Positions 20,525-29,307 of a stretch of 64,000 nucleotides of DNA are shown here, piece after piece. The stretch is from Methylobacterium dankookense (GTDB lineage Bacteria > Pseudomonadota > Alphaproteobacteria > Rhizobiales > Beijerinckiaceae): positions 62,001 to 126,000 of the forward strand of contig NZ_CABFVH010000001.1 of assembly GCF_902141855.1 (NCBI RefSeq), written 5' to 3'. Numbering within the stretch: the first letter of the stretch is position 1; each line of letters opens with the position of its first letter. Both the position numbers and the translations under genes were made by a program. The notes under the pieces were generated by a model. It searched no databases, had not been told where the DNA came from, and saw nothing but the letters and a program-made list of their open reading frames with translations.

Positions 20525-20731
20525 ATGACTGAGGCTGTACCTCATCCTTACTCCATCGAGGTCTCACCTCTGATGAAGCCCGCAGGGCATTTCGGCTGGG
20601 CGATGCGCAAGCACGGCAAGCTCACCGAGCGATCAGATCGGCCGCACGTGAGCGAGCAAAAGGCGCACGAAAGCGCGCTGGCCGCTATGGAGCGGGATCT
20701 GAACCCAGCGGCTGCCCTACGGCGGCGCTGA
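20525..20731 (+). CDS. Small conserved hypothetical protein, paralogue of the one at 1781
   Basis: 68 residues from ATG 20525 (MTEAVPHPYSIEVSPLMKPA). It shares VPHPY, GHFGWAMRKHGKLTERSDRP and the following E/K-rich helix with the minus-strand product at 1781-1984. GGAGAGGTGATCATC precedes the ATG; an in-frame ATG at 20516 would sit on that site, so the later start is used. Function is unknown. Confidence 0.68.
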   Translation: MTEAVPHPYSIEVSPLMKPAGHFGWAMRKHGKLTERSDRPHVSEQKAHESALAAMERDLNPAAALRRR

Positions 20732-20994
20732 TCTATCAACCGGCAATAGAGACGTTCGCGAAACACCTGCGACGCCTCACGCTCGGGGGAGTGATCGCGA
20801 GGGTGACGGTCACAGAAGGTCGGCCAACTCATTTGGGCATCCGGCCCATCCGAGTTGCCGGCCAGGATCACTTCGATAAGATCAATCAAATATAAGACGC
20901 CCAACCCCCTGCCGGATCGATCCATGATAATGCAAGTGGAAACGAATTACACTGTCGTCTTGGTTGGAGCGCCCACTCTGTACACGATCAAGCT

Positions 20995-21231
20995 ATGATT
21001 GAACCGAACCAAACTGCCCTCATTGTGAAGGTCACCCGCGCTGATGCCGAGATGCCGACGGGCCGAGTTACCGTGTTCTACGCGATCATCGCCGAGGATG
21101 CGGGGAGCGCAGTCCGGTTGGTCAAAGAGGCTGTGAAGGACGATGCGGAGGTCGAGCTTACCGAGGCACGGCTATCACAGGACACAGCGCAGATGATCGG
21201 CCTGATTCCAGGCTATGCACGAGCCCTCTGA
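20995..21231 (+). CDS. Small hypothetical protein
   Basis: 78 residues: MIEPNQTALIVKVTRADAEM ... YAIIAEDAGSAVRLVKEAVK ... LSQDTAQMIGLIPGYARAL. The alternation of strands and helices looks like a small ferredoxin-like fold and codon use is normal. No clear ribosome site is seen. No family is recognised. Confidence 0.5.
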   Translation: MIEPNQTALIVKVTRADAEMPTGRVTVFYAIIAEDAGSAVRLVKEAVKDDAEVELTEARLSQDTAQMIGLIPGYARAL

Positions 21232-21691
21232 GAGTGCCTGCGAGTACAAACTGTAGGTCGGATGCCAGAGCAAGACTGACCCGGCTTCAAGGTGGGACTT
21301 TGGGAGTGCACCTGGGTGATCGCAGCGGTGTTAGCCGAACCGGGAGGTCCGCTTAGCTCAGTGATTTGCCCGAAAGCCGCTGTTCTACCTTCGGTCAGAC
21401 TGTGTCATGCCGGATCGCCAACTTGCGCAAGACCGGACATTCCGCTTTGCGCCCATCTCGGCCGCTAAGCGGCTCTGTCCGTTATCCGAGAAGCGGACAT
21501 CGGCTCAGGCCCCATCTCAGGTCCCCGTTGCGCCATAAGCAGCCTTTCGAACGGAGCCGCTGGCATGGCGGCTTAGCCCCCGAAGGCTGCCATTGACATG
21601 GAATGGCCAGTCCGGGCGGTCACGACATCCTCAACAACGAACAGCCGCCAGCGGTACTCGTAGACGGGCGCTCGGCCGCGACCAAGTGCCC
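21232..21691. other. Gap with no gene seen
   Basis: Reads as non-coding in both directions. Minus-strand frames that run into it come from the decayed element on its right. Confidence 0.4.
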
Positions 21692-21930
21692 TCATGTCCG
21701 CGCTTGGTTGGCTGCAGCCGGTGCATTGAACATTCTGCCCCTTACCAGCAACGCCACGGTCATGACCGCAAGGCCGAGGACGAGGCCGTTCGCGGCCAGG
21801 AACAGCGCCGGAGCGAGGACAGCGAGCGCTCCGGCATCGCCATGGGTGACTAGGCAATCCGACAGGTGGCCGATGCGGACGGCGACGTCGATGCCCTCCT
21901 CGACGATGTTCACCTGCCGGTCCACGAACA
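21692..21930 (-). pseudogene. Mosaic of gene scraps: LysR effector-domain fragment plus membrane-helix fragment
   Basis: On the minus strand, 21850-21930 reads FVDRQVNIVEEGIDVAVRIG followed by HLSD, a classic piece of the LysR substrate-binding domain. The same frame then runs into a hydrophobic stretch GALAVLAPALFLAANGLVLG and LAVMTVALLV (to 21692), which looks like a transporter helix pair. Neither piece has a start or a family-length context; they abut the IS5-type remnant and were probably brought together by its activity. Confidence 0.5.
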
Positions 21931-22494
21931 GGGTCCACCGACCCCGCCGGGAGCAGCAGCGCGGCGAAGCACGGTTCGGGAGACCAGCCTGCTTGAGCGG
22001 CACGGTCGAACAGCCAGCCGGCCGCCTGGGTGTCGTGGATGTTCGCCGCCGTGACGAGAGCCGCCAAAACGAAGCCGCGGGAGCAGGTGTAAGACGTGGC
22101 GCTTGATACCACGGACCTTCTTCTTGCCGTGCGTGCCGCGCACACCGGCCTGCGGCCCGGACACGATGCTCCGCGAGTCCAGGATCGCGGTCTTGGGCTC
22201 GGCCGGTCGCCCGCGTCAGCAGGGCAGCGATCTCCAACCAGATCCCATGGCCCGGAAGCGGTCGTGCCAGGTCCGCACCGTCTCCCAGGGACCGAAGTCG
22301 GTCGGCAGGTAGCGCCAGGGACAGCCGGTCTTCTCCAGGTACAGGCAGGCGTTGACCATCTCCCGGAGGTCCGCCGTGAGCGGATCGTAGCTGGCCAGCA
22401 GCGGCGCGACCGTCGCCCATTGCGCGTCCGTCAGGTCACTCGGGAAGCGACGGCCTCGATCCCGGTAAGTCTCACGATCTGCGTCCGTCCACAT
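21931..22494 (-). pseudogene. Frameshifted IS5-family transposase
   Basis: Begins at ATG 22494: MWTDADRETYRDRGRRFPSD, LTDAQWATVAPLL, EMVNACLYLEKTGCPWRYLP and WETVRTWHDRFRA. It then continues in other frames as IWLEIAALLTRATGRAQDRD, SGPQAGVRGTHGKKKVRGIK and GFVLAALVTAANIHDTQAAG. All are conserved blocks of IS5-type (DUF4096 plus DDE) transposases in the right order, interrupted by at least three frameshifts and truncated after FDRAAQAGWSPEPC. Inverted terminal repeats were not identified. Confidence 0.78.
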
Positions 22495-22655
22495 CGGCTT
22501 CTCCTCATGAAGCCAACGCGCCACTCTCCTGCCAAGTCAAACAGGCTCTCATGGAGGGTCTCCGGCGACGGAGACCTTCCGAATGGGCATTTTCCCGAGC
22601 GAGCCGAAGCAAAGCCCGCCTGACGAGGGTCTTGAAGCCATCGGCACGAAGCGCA

Positions 22656-22823
22656 TCAGCGGGGCAGGCAGCGTAGATCCAAAAGGTCCTCAAGTGTAAG
22701 TGTCGCCCCAAAGACCAGCGGGCGCCAAGTCGGCATCGTGGCAAGCACCAGGGCTGACCCGAGCACCAGCCAAGGCAGACTTGACTTAAGGTTTGTCAAG
22801 ACGGTCCGACGATCGACATTCAT
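22656..22823 (-). CDS. Small membrane protein downstream of DUF2243 gene
   Basis: 55 residues from ATG 22823, with GAGG nine bases upstream. MNVDRRTVLTNLKSSLPWLV leads into one hydrophobic helix (WLVLGSALVLATMP) and a conserved-looking tail FGATLTLEDLLDLRCLP. It starts 11 bases after the stop of the DUF2243 gene, so the two form an operon. A start at 22865 (MWNKQ) overlapping the upstream gene is an alternative. No function is known. Confidence 0.55.
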   Translation of the reverse strand: MNVDRRTVLTNLKSSLPWLVLGSALVLATMPTWRPLVFGATLTLEDLLDLRCLPR

Positions 22824-22833
22824 CTCGCCGGCC

Positions 22834-23340
22834 TCACTGCGCTTGCGGAGCTGCTTGTTCCACATGGCCGGCACGCATCAACCGCCAGCCAGCTGCCAGC
22901 ATGGCCAGACCCCAGGCCAGGAACGCGAGATCCCAGTAGATCCATTGCTCCCGCGGCACGCGCTCGTTGACATGGTGCACACCGAGCAACTGATGGTCGA
23001 TTAGGCCCTCGACGAAGTTGAAAAGGCCCCAACCAATGAGAAGGGCTCCTACAAAACTCTTGCTCGACCAGGCGAGGTGGCCGTTATGCCCGACGCGCCA
23101 GAAAATGAAGAGTCCGACGATGACGAAGACGTACGTAGCGCTGTGGAATATGCCGTCCCACAGCGTGTTCAGTTCGAGGTTCTGGACCGAGTTGATCGGA
23201 TACCAGCTGCTCAGCATATGATGCCACTGCAGCACTTGGTGTAAGACGATACCGTCGAAGAAGCCTCCGAGGCCGAGACCGATCAGGATGCCCGCATGGA
23301 CCGGAAATGAAGGCTGCTGAGATCGCGTCGCAACGATCAT
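22834..23340 (-). CDS. DUF2243 integral membrane protein
   Basis: 168 residues, four predicted membrane helices. Family signatures are GLGGFFDGIVLHQVLQWHHM (about 23-42) and, in the second half, NFVEGLIDHQLLGVHHVNER. The paired FDGIxLHQxLQWHH and ExxxDHQLLxxHHV motifs carry many histidines and suggest metal or heme binding in the membrane, which is inference. Length is normal. Confidence 0.88.
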   Translation of the reverse strand: MIVATRSQQPSFPVHAGILIGLGLGGFFDGIVLHQVLQWHHMLSSWYPINSVQNLELNTLWDGIFHSATYVFVIVGLFIFWRVGHNGHLAWSSKSFVGALLIGWGLFNFVEGLIDHQLLGVHHVNERVPREQWIYWDLAFLAWGLAMLAAGWRLMRAGHVEQAAPQAQ

Positions 23341-23888
23341 TCCGTCCTCCTGGCAGCGCTACGGCTTCAGCGGGTCGTCTTCCATCCGCGCGGCGGTTCG
23401 TCGGCGATCATTTGCCCAGCGCATGGATCTCGATCATCGGTCGGAATCCATGCAGCCTGATATTAGCCGATAACCACACGCTGCAAGATTAGAGCGGCAG
23501 CGGCGCCTGCTGCGCCAATGCTGAGCAGGACAATGCTGCTGAATTAATCATGATGATCCAGGCTTTTGCCGGCTCGGTGCTCGGCCCGATTCGTGACACG
23601 GCGTTCTGGACGATGCAGCTCGTGCGGAGGGTCAACGGAAGCTGCTGCCATCGGGCAGGGTTCAGGAACCATGGTTCTCTCCACCTCGTCCGATGACAAC
23701 CAGGCCCCTCACCGGATGTTCATTGGCGGTCTGGGGCCCGTCTTGCGACGAACAGTTGAATCGGCCTTCGCATCGGCGGACAGGGCTCAACTCCACGGGA
23801 ACAAAGGCCTGGACGCCGCTCTTTCCGGGGCAAGCGCTCCCCCGAAGTCCCGCCGGAAGAACCTACCGCGATGGGCAGGAGAATTCCC
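23341..23888. other. Gap upstream of the MBL hydrolase gene
   Basis: About 550 bases. An open frame from 23566 (with an internal ATG at 23671) runs into the hydrolase gene out of frame, but its product resembles nothing known and has no ribosome site. It probably holds the hydrolase promoter. Confidence 0.4.
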
Positions 23889-24776
23889 ATGGCACAGCAG
23901 ATCCCGACCAGCCCGAAGGCGCGCGCTGACAATCTGCAAAGCGCCGACGGCGTCCATGCTGTGACGCCGGACCTCGCTTATCGGCGTCTCGCCATCGTCA
24001 ACGCGATCTTCGTCGGGTTCGAGGGCTCGGGCGATCGCGGCTGGGTGCTGGTCGATGCTGGAATCCCCGGCGCAAAGGCCGCGATCCGGAGCGCGGCGGA
24101 GACTCGCTTCGGACCAGAGGCACGGCCCGCCGCAATCGTGCTGACGCATGGCCATTTCGATCATGTCGGCGCGCTCGAGGATCTCGCCGCAGAATGGGAC
24201 GCACCCGTCTGGGCGCACGCGCTGGAGCAGCCCTATCTCGACGGCAGCGCTGCCTATCCAGCCCCCGACCCGAGCGTCGGCGGCGGTTTGATGGCGCGGA
24301 TCTCCCCGCTCTACCCGACGCGCCCCGTCGATGTATCGGACCGCTTGCGGATCCTACCCGAGGACGGCAGCGTCCCACCGCTGCCCGGCTGGCGATGGAT
24401 CCACACGCCAGGCCACACGCCAGGTCATGTCGCGCTTTGGCGAGAGTGCGACGGTTCACTCATCGCAGGGGACGCGTTCATCACCACGGCACAGGAATCG
24501 GTCTATGCCGTCGCCACGCAGGGGCCGGAAATCCGTGGGCCACCGATGTACCTCACCGTGGACTGGCCGGCGGCCGGCGCCTCCGTGCACGCCCTTGCGG
24601 CACTTCGGCCGGAGCGTGCGATCACCGGTCATGGCCGACCACTTGGCGGCCCCGACCTGCGCCGCGGCCTCGACGCGCTCGCGCAGGAATTCGAGCGGAT
24701 CGCAGTGCCGCGCAAGGGGCGCTACGTCGACCGGCCAGCTCGGGTGGAGGACGGCTCAGCATACCGTGCCCCGTGA
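23889..24776 (+). CDS. MBL-fold metallo-hydrolase
   Basis: 295 residues from ATG 23889, with AGGAG eight bases upstream. Metallo-beta-lactamase motifs are LTHGHFDHVGAL (HxHxDH, about 87-92), TPGHTPGHVALW (second His), GDAFITT (bridging Asp) and ITGHGRPLGG (terminal His). The fold is that of glyoxalase II/lactonase-like hydrolases with a binuclear metal centre. There is no signal peptide. The substrate cannot be told from the sequence and no neighbour helps. Confidence 0.88.
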   Translation: MAQQIPTSPKARADNLQSADGVHAVTPDLAYRRLAIVNAIFVGFEGSGDRGWVLVDAGIPGAKAAIRSAAETRFGPEARPAAIVLTHGHFDHVGALEDLAAEWDAPVWAHALEQPYLDGSAAYPAPDPSVGGGLMARISPLYPTRPVDVSDRLRILPEDGSVPPLPGWRWIHTPGHTPGHVALWRECDGSLIAGDAFITTAQESVYAVATQGPEIRGPPMYLTVDWPAAGASVHALAALRPERAITGHGRPLGGPDLRRGLDALAQEFERIAVPRKGRYVDRPARVEDGSAYRAP

Positions 24777-24979
24777 AGTGGGCTCGGCCTCTGTCCTCGC
24801 TTCAGCCTAGCCCCCTCCGGTCCCCGCTAATCCTCTGCGATTGATCTGCACAAGATCGAGACGCCGACCTCCTTCATCACGCTGGCCTTGAGTTCGGCCT
24901 ACAGAACTGTCGTCCTAACAATGCCGCGCGGGCCATCATTGGAAAGTCGGTGACAGGTGTTGTCACGCGCTCGAGCAGC

Positions 24980-25186
24980 CTACCGGCCTGCCGTCTCGCA
25001 TAAGAACCGGAGCACCTCGCCCGAGATTTCGCGGGCCAGGAAGCCGATCGGACCAACCGACGCGGCGAGGCGCTTGCCGGCTTCCCCGTGCAGGAACACG
25101 CCACATAGAGCGGCTGCAGCCGGTGCCAGCCCGCGCGCGAGCAGGCCGACGTCGAGGCCGGCCAAGGCATCGCCCGAGCCCGACGT
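24980..25186 (-). pseudogene. C-terminal fragment of an NAD(P)H-hydrate dehydratase
   Basis: The minus strand reads TSGSGDALAGLDVGLLARGL, APAAAALCGVFLHGEAGKRL and AASVGPIGFLAREISGEVLR to a stop at 24980. This aligns over its full 68 residues with the C-terminus of the intact gene at 31397-32281 (TSGSGDTLAG..., LHGEAGKRLAASVGPVGFLA). The N-terminal three quarters are missing. It is a partial duplicate or remnant. Confidence 0.75.
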
Positions 25187-25264
25187 CGGCCTTCTCGACC
25201 AGATGGACCATACCATCTCCACCTTCTCGGCTTGCAAGGTGGCACGGCTCGCTTCTGAGACGAT

Positions 25265-25507
25265 TTGGGGCGCCGACAGGCGGACAGCTTGGTCGAGGCC
25301 GGGCTGGCCACGAGCGAGGACGACGTCGAGGGATATGCCCGGCAGATCGATGCCCTTCATCAGGAGCCGCAGCGGCGCGACCTCGCCTGGCGCCTCGGCC
25401 TGGACGAGCAGGTCATCGACGAGCAGCTCAGGCTGGCCGAGATGCGCAACTTCATCGAGGCGCTCACCCGGCTCGGCCGCGAGGGGCTGCTGGCTGTTGA
25501 TAGGTAG
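25265..25507 (+). CDS. Possible fragment of an unidentified protein
   Basis: An 80-codon frame with a TTG start: ADSLVEAGLATSEDDVEGYA, RQIDALHQEP and LGLDEQVIDEQLRLAEMRNF then IEALTRLGREGLLAVDR. It looks like real helical protein sequence and ends naturally. An in-frame TGA lies just upstream and there is no ATG or ribosome site, so it may be the C-terminal end of a lost gene. No family is recognised. Confidence 0.35.
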   Translation: MGRRQADSLVEAGLATSEDDVEGYARQIDALHQEPQRRDLAWRLGLDEQVIDEQLRLAEMRNFIEALTRLGREGLLAVDR

Positions 25508-25615
25508 GGTCGGTCGGCGCCTCCACAGAACGCCGCCTGAAGGCCGCCGTTGCCTGAGGCCGCGGCGCCTTGTGCCGGCTCCGTAGGCATTGTGCAACGT
25601 GCGTGCCGAGTTCCG

Positions 25616-26320
25616 ATGCAACTGCCCCAAGACGATACCAATCGCCCCCAAGCCGAGGCATTCAGGGCCTTCATCCGCGACGCCGGCTTTCCGTGCGTCG
25701 GCGCCAAGTCGGCGCTGTCGAAGGGCCAGATGCGGATCCTGGTCGCCCGCAATATCACCTCGGCCTGGGACGACATGAGAATCTACCCGGCGCTGATGGC
25801 TTTCGCGGCGCGGTACCGCCGGCGGCCCGACCTGTTCCAAAGCTTCGCCGTCATCTTCGAGGGACCGGGCGACCTCGACGAGGAGGGCTTCGAGCAGCAC
25901 CTCTGGGACCGTGTGCAGTCGCTCGCTGACAAGGACGCTTGGCTCGGCCATCCTTGGGACGGCCGGGTCGCCCAGGAGCCGGACAGCCCGCACTTCTCGC
26001 TGAGCTTCGCCGGCGAGGCGTTCTTCGTGGTCGGCCTGCACCCGAACGCGAGCCGGCCCGCGCGGCGTTTCTCCTCGCCAGCCCTTGTGTTCAACCTGCA
26101 CGCCCAGTTCGAGCAGCTCCGAGAGGCGGGCCGCTACGAGAAGCTGCGCTCCTCCATCCTGCAGCGGGACGAGGCGCTCGCCGGCTCAGTGAACCCGATG
26201 TTGGCCCGGCACGGCGAGGCGTCGGAGGCGCGCCAGTACAGCGGCCGGGCCGTCGGCGAGGGGTGGCGCTGCCCTTTCCGGCCGCGCGGCGCGAACGCCG
26301 GGGGCGCCGATGTGCGCTAA
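25616..26320 (+). CDS. YqcI/YcgG-family heme-dependent protein (GntA-like)
   Basis: 234 residues from ATG 25616. Family motifs are FIRDAGFPCVGAKSAL near the N-terminus (the Cys-containing FPCxxAK block), LWDRVQSLADKDA with HPWDGRVAQEPDSPHFS, and FFVVGLHPNASRPARRF. This family includes GntA, the heme-dependent N-hydroxylase of guanitoxin synthesis; most members are uncharacterised and are predicted to act on guanidino or amine substrates. It overlaps the next gene by 11 bases. Specific toxin synthesis is not implied here because the other gnt genes are missing. Confidence 0.8.
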   Translation: MQLPQDDTNRPQAEAFRAFIRDAGFPCVGAKSALSKGQMRILVARNITSAWDDMRIYPALMAFAARYRRRPDLFQSFAVIFEGPGDLDEEGFEQHLWDRVQSLADKDAWLGHPWDGRVAQEPDSPHFSLSFAGEAFFVVGLHPNASRPARRFSSPALVFNLHAQFEQLREAGRYEKLRSSILQRDEALAGSVNPMLARHGEASEARQYSGRAVGEGWRCPFRPRGANAGGADVR

Positions 26321-26981
26321 CGCCGTCCACGAGATTGCGCCGCGCTCGGGGGTGGCCTTCACCCTCGACAGGGGCGACCGCCTCACCGTCATCGACCCAC
26401 GCGGCGAGCAGGTGGCCGACCTCCTGGCCTTCAACCGCCACGACCTTGACGAGGTGATCTCGTCCGGGCGCACGCTCGACTATGCGAGCCGCATCTACCT
26501 GACGACCGGCGACCCGCTCTACTCGAACCGATCCAACGTGCTGCTGCGCATCGTCGAGGACACGGTCGGCCGGCACGACTTCCTGCTCACGCCGTGCTCG
26601 TCCGACACGTTCCGCATCATCTACGGTGACGCGGATCCGCACCGTGGCTGCTTCGGCAACCTCGCCCACGCGCTCGCCCCGTTCGGCGTTGCGCCCGACC
26701 GCATCCCGGTGGCGTTCAACTGCTTCATGAACGTGCCCGTCGATGGCGCCACGGGCGCCTTCACGGTCAAGCCGCCGCTCAGCCGGGCCGGCGACCGCAT
26801 CACCTTCGAGGCCGAGACCGACCTCCTCATCGGCCTGACCGCCTGTTCGGCGCTTCAGTCGAACAACGGCAGCTTCGAGCCGATCCACTACCGGATCGAG
26901 CAGGCCCGCGAGGGCGGGCGCCCAGGAGACGACAGGGGCGAAAGTAGCGCAGGCCGAAACGCTTCGGCGTCTGGAGCGTAG
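26310..26981 (+). CDS. DUF1989 (urea carboxylase-associated) family protein
   Basis: 223 residues. It reads GVAFTLDRGDRLTVIDPRGE, QVADLLAFNRHDLDEVISSG, SNRSNVLLRIVEDTVGRHDF and LLTPCSSDTFRIIYG, then HRGCFGNLAHAL and NCFMNVPVDGATG. All are family blocks, with conserved Cys in LLTPC, HRGC and FNCFMNV that probably bind metal. Relatives accompany urea carboxylase or guanidine use. It overlaps the YqcI/YcgG gene start-to-stop and is clearly in the same transcript, suggesting a shared nitrogen-compound pathway. The last 30 residues look low-complexity. Confidence 0.83.
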   Translation: MCANAVHEIAPRSGVAFTLDRGDRLTVIDPRGEQVADLLAFNRHDLDEVISSGRTLDYASRIYLTTGDPLYSNRSNVLLRIVEDTVGRHDFLLTPCSSDTFRIIYGDADPHRGCFGNLAHALAPFGVAPDRIPVAFNCFMNVPVDGATGAFTVKPPLSRAGDRITFEAETDLLIGLTACSALQSNNGSFEPIHYRIEQAREGGRPGDDRGESSAGRNASASGA

Positions 26982-27024
26982 CCATGTCGGGCCTCCTTCG
27001 GGGGCGACACGGAGCGAACCGGAC

Positions 27025-28026
27025 ATGGCGCACAAGCCGCTGCGCGAGCAGGTCATCGTTGTCACCGGCGCGTCGAGCGGCATCGGCCTGGCGACCGCGC
27101 GCATGGCCGCGGAGCGCGGGGCTCGCGTGGTGCTCGCCGCCCGCAGCGAGGACGTGCTCGCACGCATCGCCGCCGAACTCGGACCGAAGGCCGCCTACGT
27201 CGTCGCCGATGTGGGCCGGTGCGAGGACGTCCAGGCCATCGCCGACAAGGCCGTGGCGAAGTTCGGCGGCTTCGACACCTGGGTCAACGTCGCCGGCCTG
27301 ACCGTCTACGGTCCCTTGCGCGAGATCGCCTACGAGGACCACGAGCGCCTGATCCGGACCAACCTCTGGGGCACGGTGAACGGCTCGCTTGTCGCCGTGG
27401 AGCACCTGCGCCAGCACGGGGGTGCACTAATCAACGTCGGCAGCATCGCCTCCGACCTCGCCTTCCCATTTCAGGGTCTCTACGCGACCTCCAAGCACGC
27501 GGTGAAGGGCTTCACCGACACCCTGCGCATGGAACTCATCGCCGAGGGCGCGCCGGTCTCGGTCACCTTGGTGAAGCCCGCTTCCATCGACACGCCCCTG
27601 CCGCAGCGCGCCCGCAACTACATGGACCGCGAGCCGACGCTGCCGCCGCCGATCTACCCGCCGGAGGAAGTGGCCAACGCCATCCTGCACGCCGCCGTGC
27701 ATCCGCAGCGCGACATCTTCGTGGGCGGCGGCGGCAAGCTGTTCGTGATGGGCAAGGAGTTCGCGCCGGGAGCCTACGACGAGCTCGCCCCGGCCATCAT
27801 CGCCCTGCAGAAGCGTACCGAGGAGCCACGCAACCCAAAGGGCGCCCTGCATGCTCCCCGGCACGCCGGCGAGGTCCGCGGCGACCCACCAGTCTACGTC
27901 ATGCGCACCAGCGCTTACACCCGGGCGACCCTGCACCCGCTGGCGACCGCCGGCGTGCTCGCCGCCGGCCTGGCCGCGACGGCAGCGGTCATCCTCGGAA
28001 CGCGGCCGAGGCCGCGCCGCCCCTGA
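27025..28026 (+). CDS. SDR-family oxidoreductase with C-terminal membrane anchor
   Basis: 333 residues. TGASSGIG at about 14-21, NVAG near 89, catalytic Ser in VGSIASDLAF (about 139) and YATSKHAVKG (Tyr/Lys about 154-158). Beyond the normal SDR length (about 260) comes an extra tail ending in a hydrophobic helix, LHPLATAGVLAAGLAATAAV then ILGTRPRPRRP, probably a membrane anchor. It lies 43 bases after the DUF1989 gene and 54 before a zinc dehydrogenase. Substrate unknown. Confidence 0.87.
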   Translation: MAHKPLREQVIVVTGASSGIGLATARMAAERGARVVLAARSEDVLARIAAELGPKAAYVVADVGRCEDVQAIADKAVAKFGGFDTWVNVAGLTVYGPLREIAYEDHERLIRTNLWGTVNGSLVAVEHLRQHGGALINVGSIASDLAFPFQGLYATSKHAVKGFTDTLRMELIAEGAPVSVTLVKPASIDTPLPQRARNYMDREPTLPPPIYPPEEVANAILHAAVHPQRDIFVGGGGKLFVMGKEFAPGAYDELAPAIIALQKRTEEPRNPKGALHAPRHAGEVRGDPPVYVMRTSAYTRATLHPLATAGVLAAGLAATAAVILGTRPRPRRP

Positions 28027-28080
28027 CCGAGCACCGGCTCCTCCCCAACACCGAAACCCTACGAACGGAAGCGTCCGACC

Positions 28081-29259
28081 ATGAAAGCACTCACGTGGCA
28101 GAGCCGAGGCAAGATCACCTGCGAGACCGTGCCGGACCCAAAGATCGAGCACGGGCGCGACGTCATCATCAAGGTGACCGCCTGCGCCATCTGCGGCTCA
28201 GACCTGCACCTCATGGGCGGGTTCATGCCGACCATGGAATGCGGCGACATCCTCGGCCACGAGACCATGGGCGAGGTCATCGAGGTCGGACGTGACAACC
28301 ACAAGCTCAAGGTCGGCGACCGCATCGTGGTGCCCTTCACCATCTGCTGTGGCGAGTGCCGGCAGTGCAAGTGGGGCAACTGGAGCTGCTGCGAGCGCAC
28401 CAACCCGAACGGCAAGCTGCAGGCCGAGACCTACGGCTATCCCCTGGCCGGCCTGTTCGGCTTCTCACACATCACCGGCGGCTACGCCGGCGGGCAGGCC
28501 GAGTACCTGCGCGTGCCCTACGCCGACGTCGGGCCCATCGTCGTCCCCGAGAACCTCACCGACGAGCAGGTGCTGTTCCTGAGCGACATCTTCCCAACCG
28601 CCTACCAGGCTGCCGAGCACTGCGATATCGGCCCGGAGGACACCGTCGCCATCTGGGGCTGCGGCCCGGTCGGCGTGCTCGCGGTGAAGTGCTGCTACCT
28701 GCTGGGCGCCAAGCGCGTCATCGCCATCGACAGCGTGCCCGAGCGCTTGGCGCTCGCACGCGAGGCCGGCGCGGAGACCATCGACCTGTCGAAGGAGAAC
28801 GTGCAGGACACGCTCACGGAGATGACAAAGGGCCTTGGCCCGGACTCGGTCATCGAGGCGGTCGGAATGGAGTCTCACGGTGCCGACACCAAGCTCCAGA
28901 AGGTCTCGTCCGCGATCATGGAGCACACGGTCAGCCTGGAGCGGCCCTTCGCGCTCAACCAGGCCATCCTTGCCTGCCGCCCCGGCGGCAACGTCTCGAT
29001 GCCCGGCGTCTTCGCTGGCCCGGTCGGGCCGGTGGCGCTCGGCGTGCTCATGAACAAGGGCCTGACCCTGAAGACGGGCCAGACCCACATGGTGCGGTAC
29101 ATGAAGCCGCTCCTGGAGCGCATCCAAGAGGGCGAGATCGACCCCTCCTTCATCATCAGCCACCGCTCGACGAACCTCGAGGAGGGCCCGGCCCTCTACG
29201 AGGCGTTCCGCAACAAGACCGACAACTGCACCAAGGTGGTGTTCAAGCCGCACGGCTGA
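28081..29259 (+). CDS. Zinc-dependent alcohol dehydrogenase (glutathione-independent formaldehyde dehydrogenase-like)
   Basis: 392 residues. Catalytic zinc: Cys in AICGSDLH and GHETMG; structural zinc: CCGECRQCKWGNWSCCER, a Cys-rich version typical of this subfamily. Rossmann motif IWGCGPVGVLAVKCC follows. The long insert (HITGGYAGGQAEYLRVPYAD) and the SAIMEHT and RPGGNVSMPGVFAG regions match FdhA-like/threonine-dehydrogenase-like enzymes. It may act on formaldehyde or another aldehyde; substrate not proven. Co-oriented with the SDR and patatin genes. Confidence 0.88.
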   Translation: MKALTWQSRGKITCETVPDPKIEHGRDVIIKVTACAICGSDLHLMGGFMPTMECGDILGHETMGEVIEVGRDNHKLKVGDRIVVPFTICCGECRQCKWGNWSCCERTNPNGKLQAETYGYPLAGLFGFSHITGGYAGGQAEYLRVPYADVGPIVVPENLTDEQVLFLSDIFPTAYQAAEHCDIGPEDTVAIWGCGPVGVLAVKCCYLLGAKRVIAIDSVPERLALAREAGAETIDLSKENVQDTLTEMTKGLGPDSVIEAVGMESHGADTKLQKVSSAIMEHTVSLERPFALNQAILACRPGGNVSMPGVFAGPVGPVALGVLMNKGLTLKTGQTHMVRYMKPLLERIQEGEIDPSFIISHRSTNLEEGPALYEAFRNKTDNCTKVVFKPHG

Positions 29260-29307
29260 CGCCGCCCGGGTCACGGCCGGGAACGGCCTCAACGCACGAA
29301 GGCACGG

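Noticed and set aside
25616..26320. A guanitoxin biosynthesis cluster
   Set aside because: Only a GntA-like family member is present. None of the other guanitoxin genes is recognisable, so the family label should not be read as toxin production.
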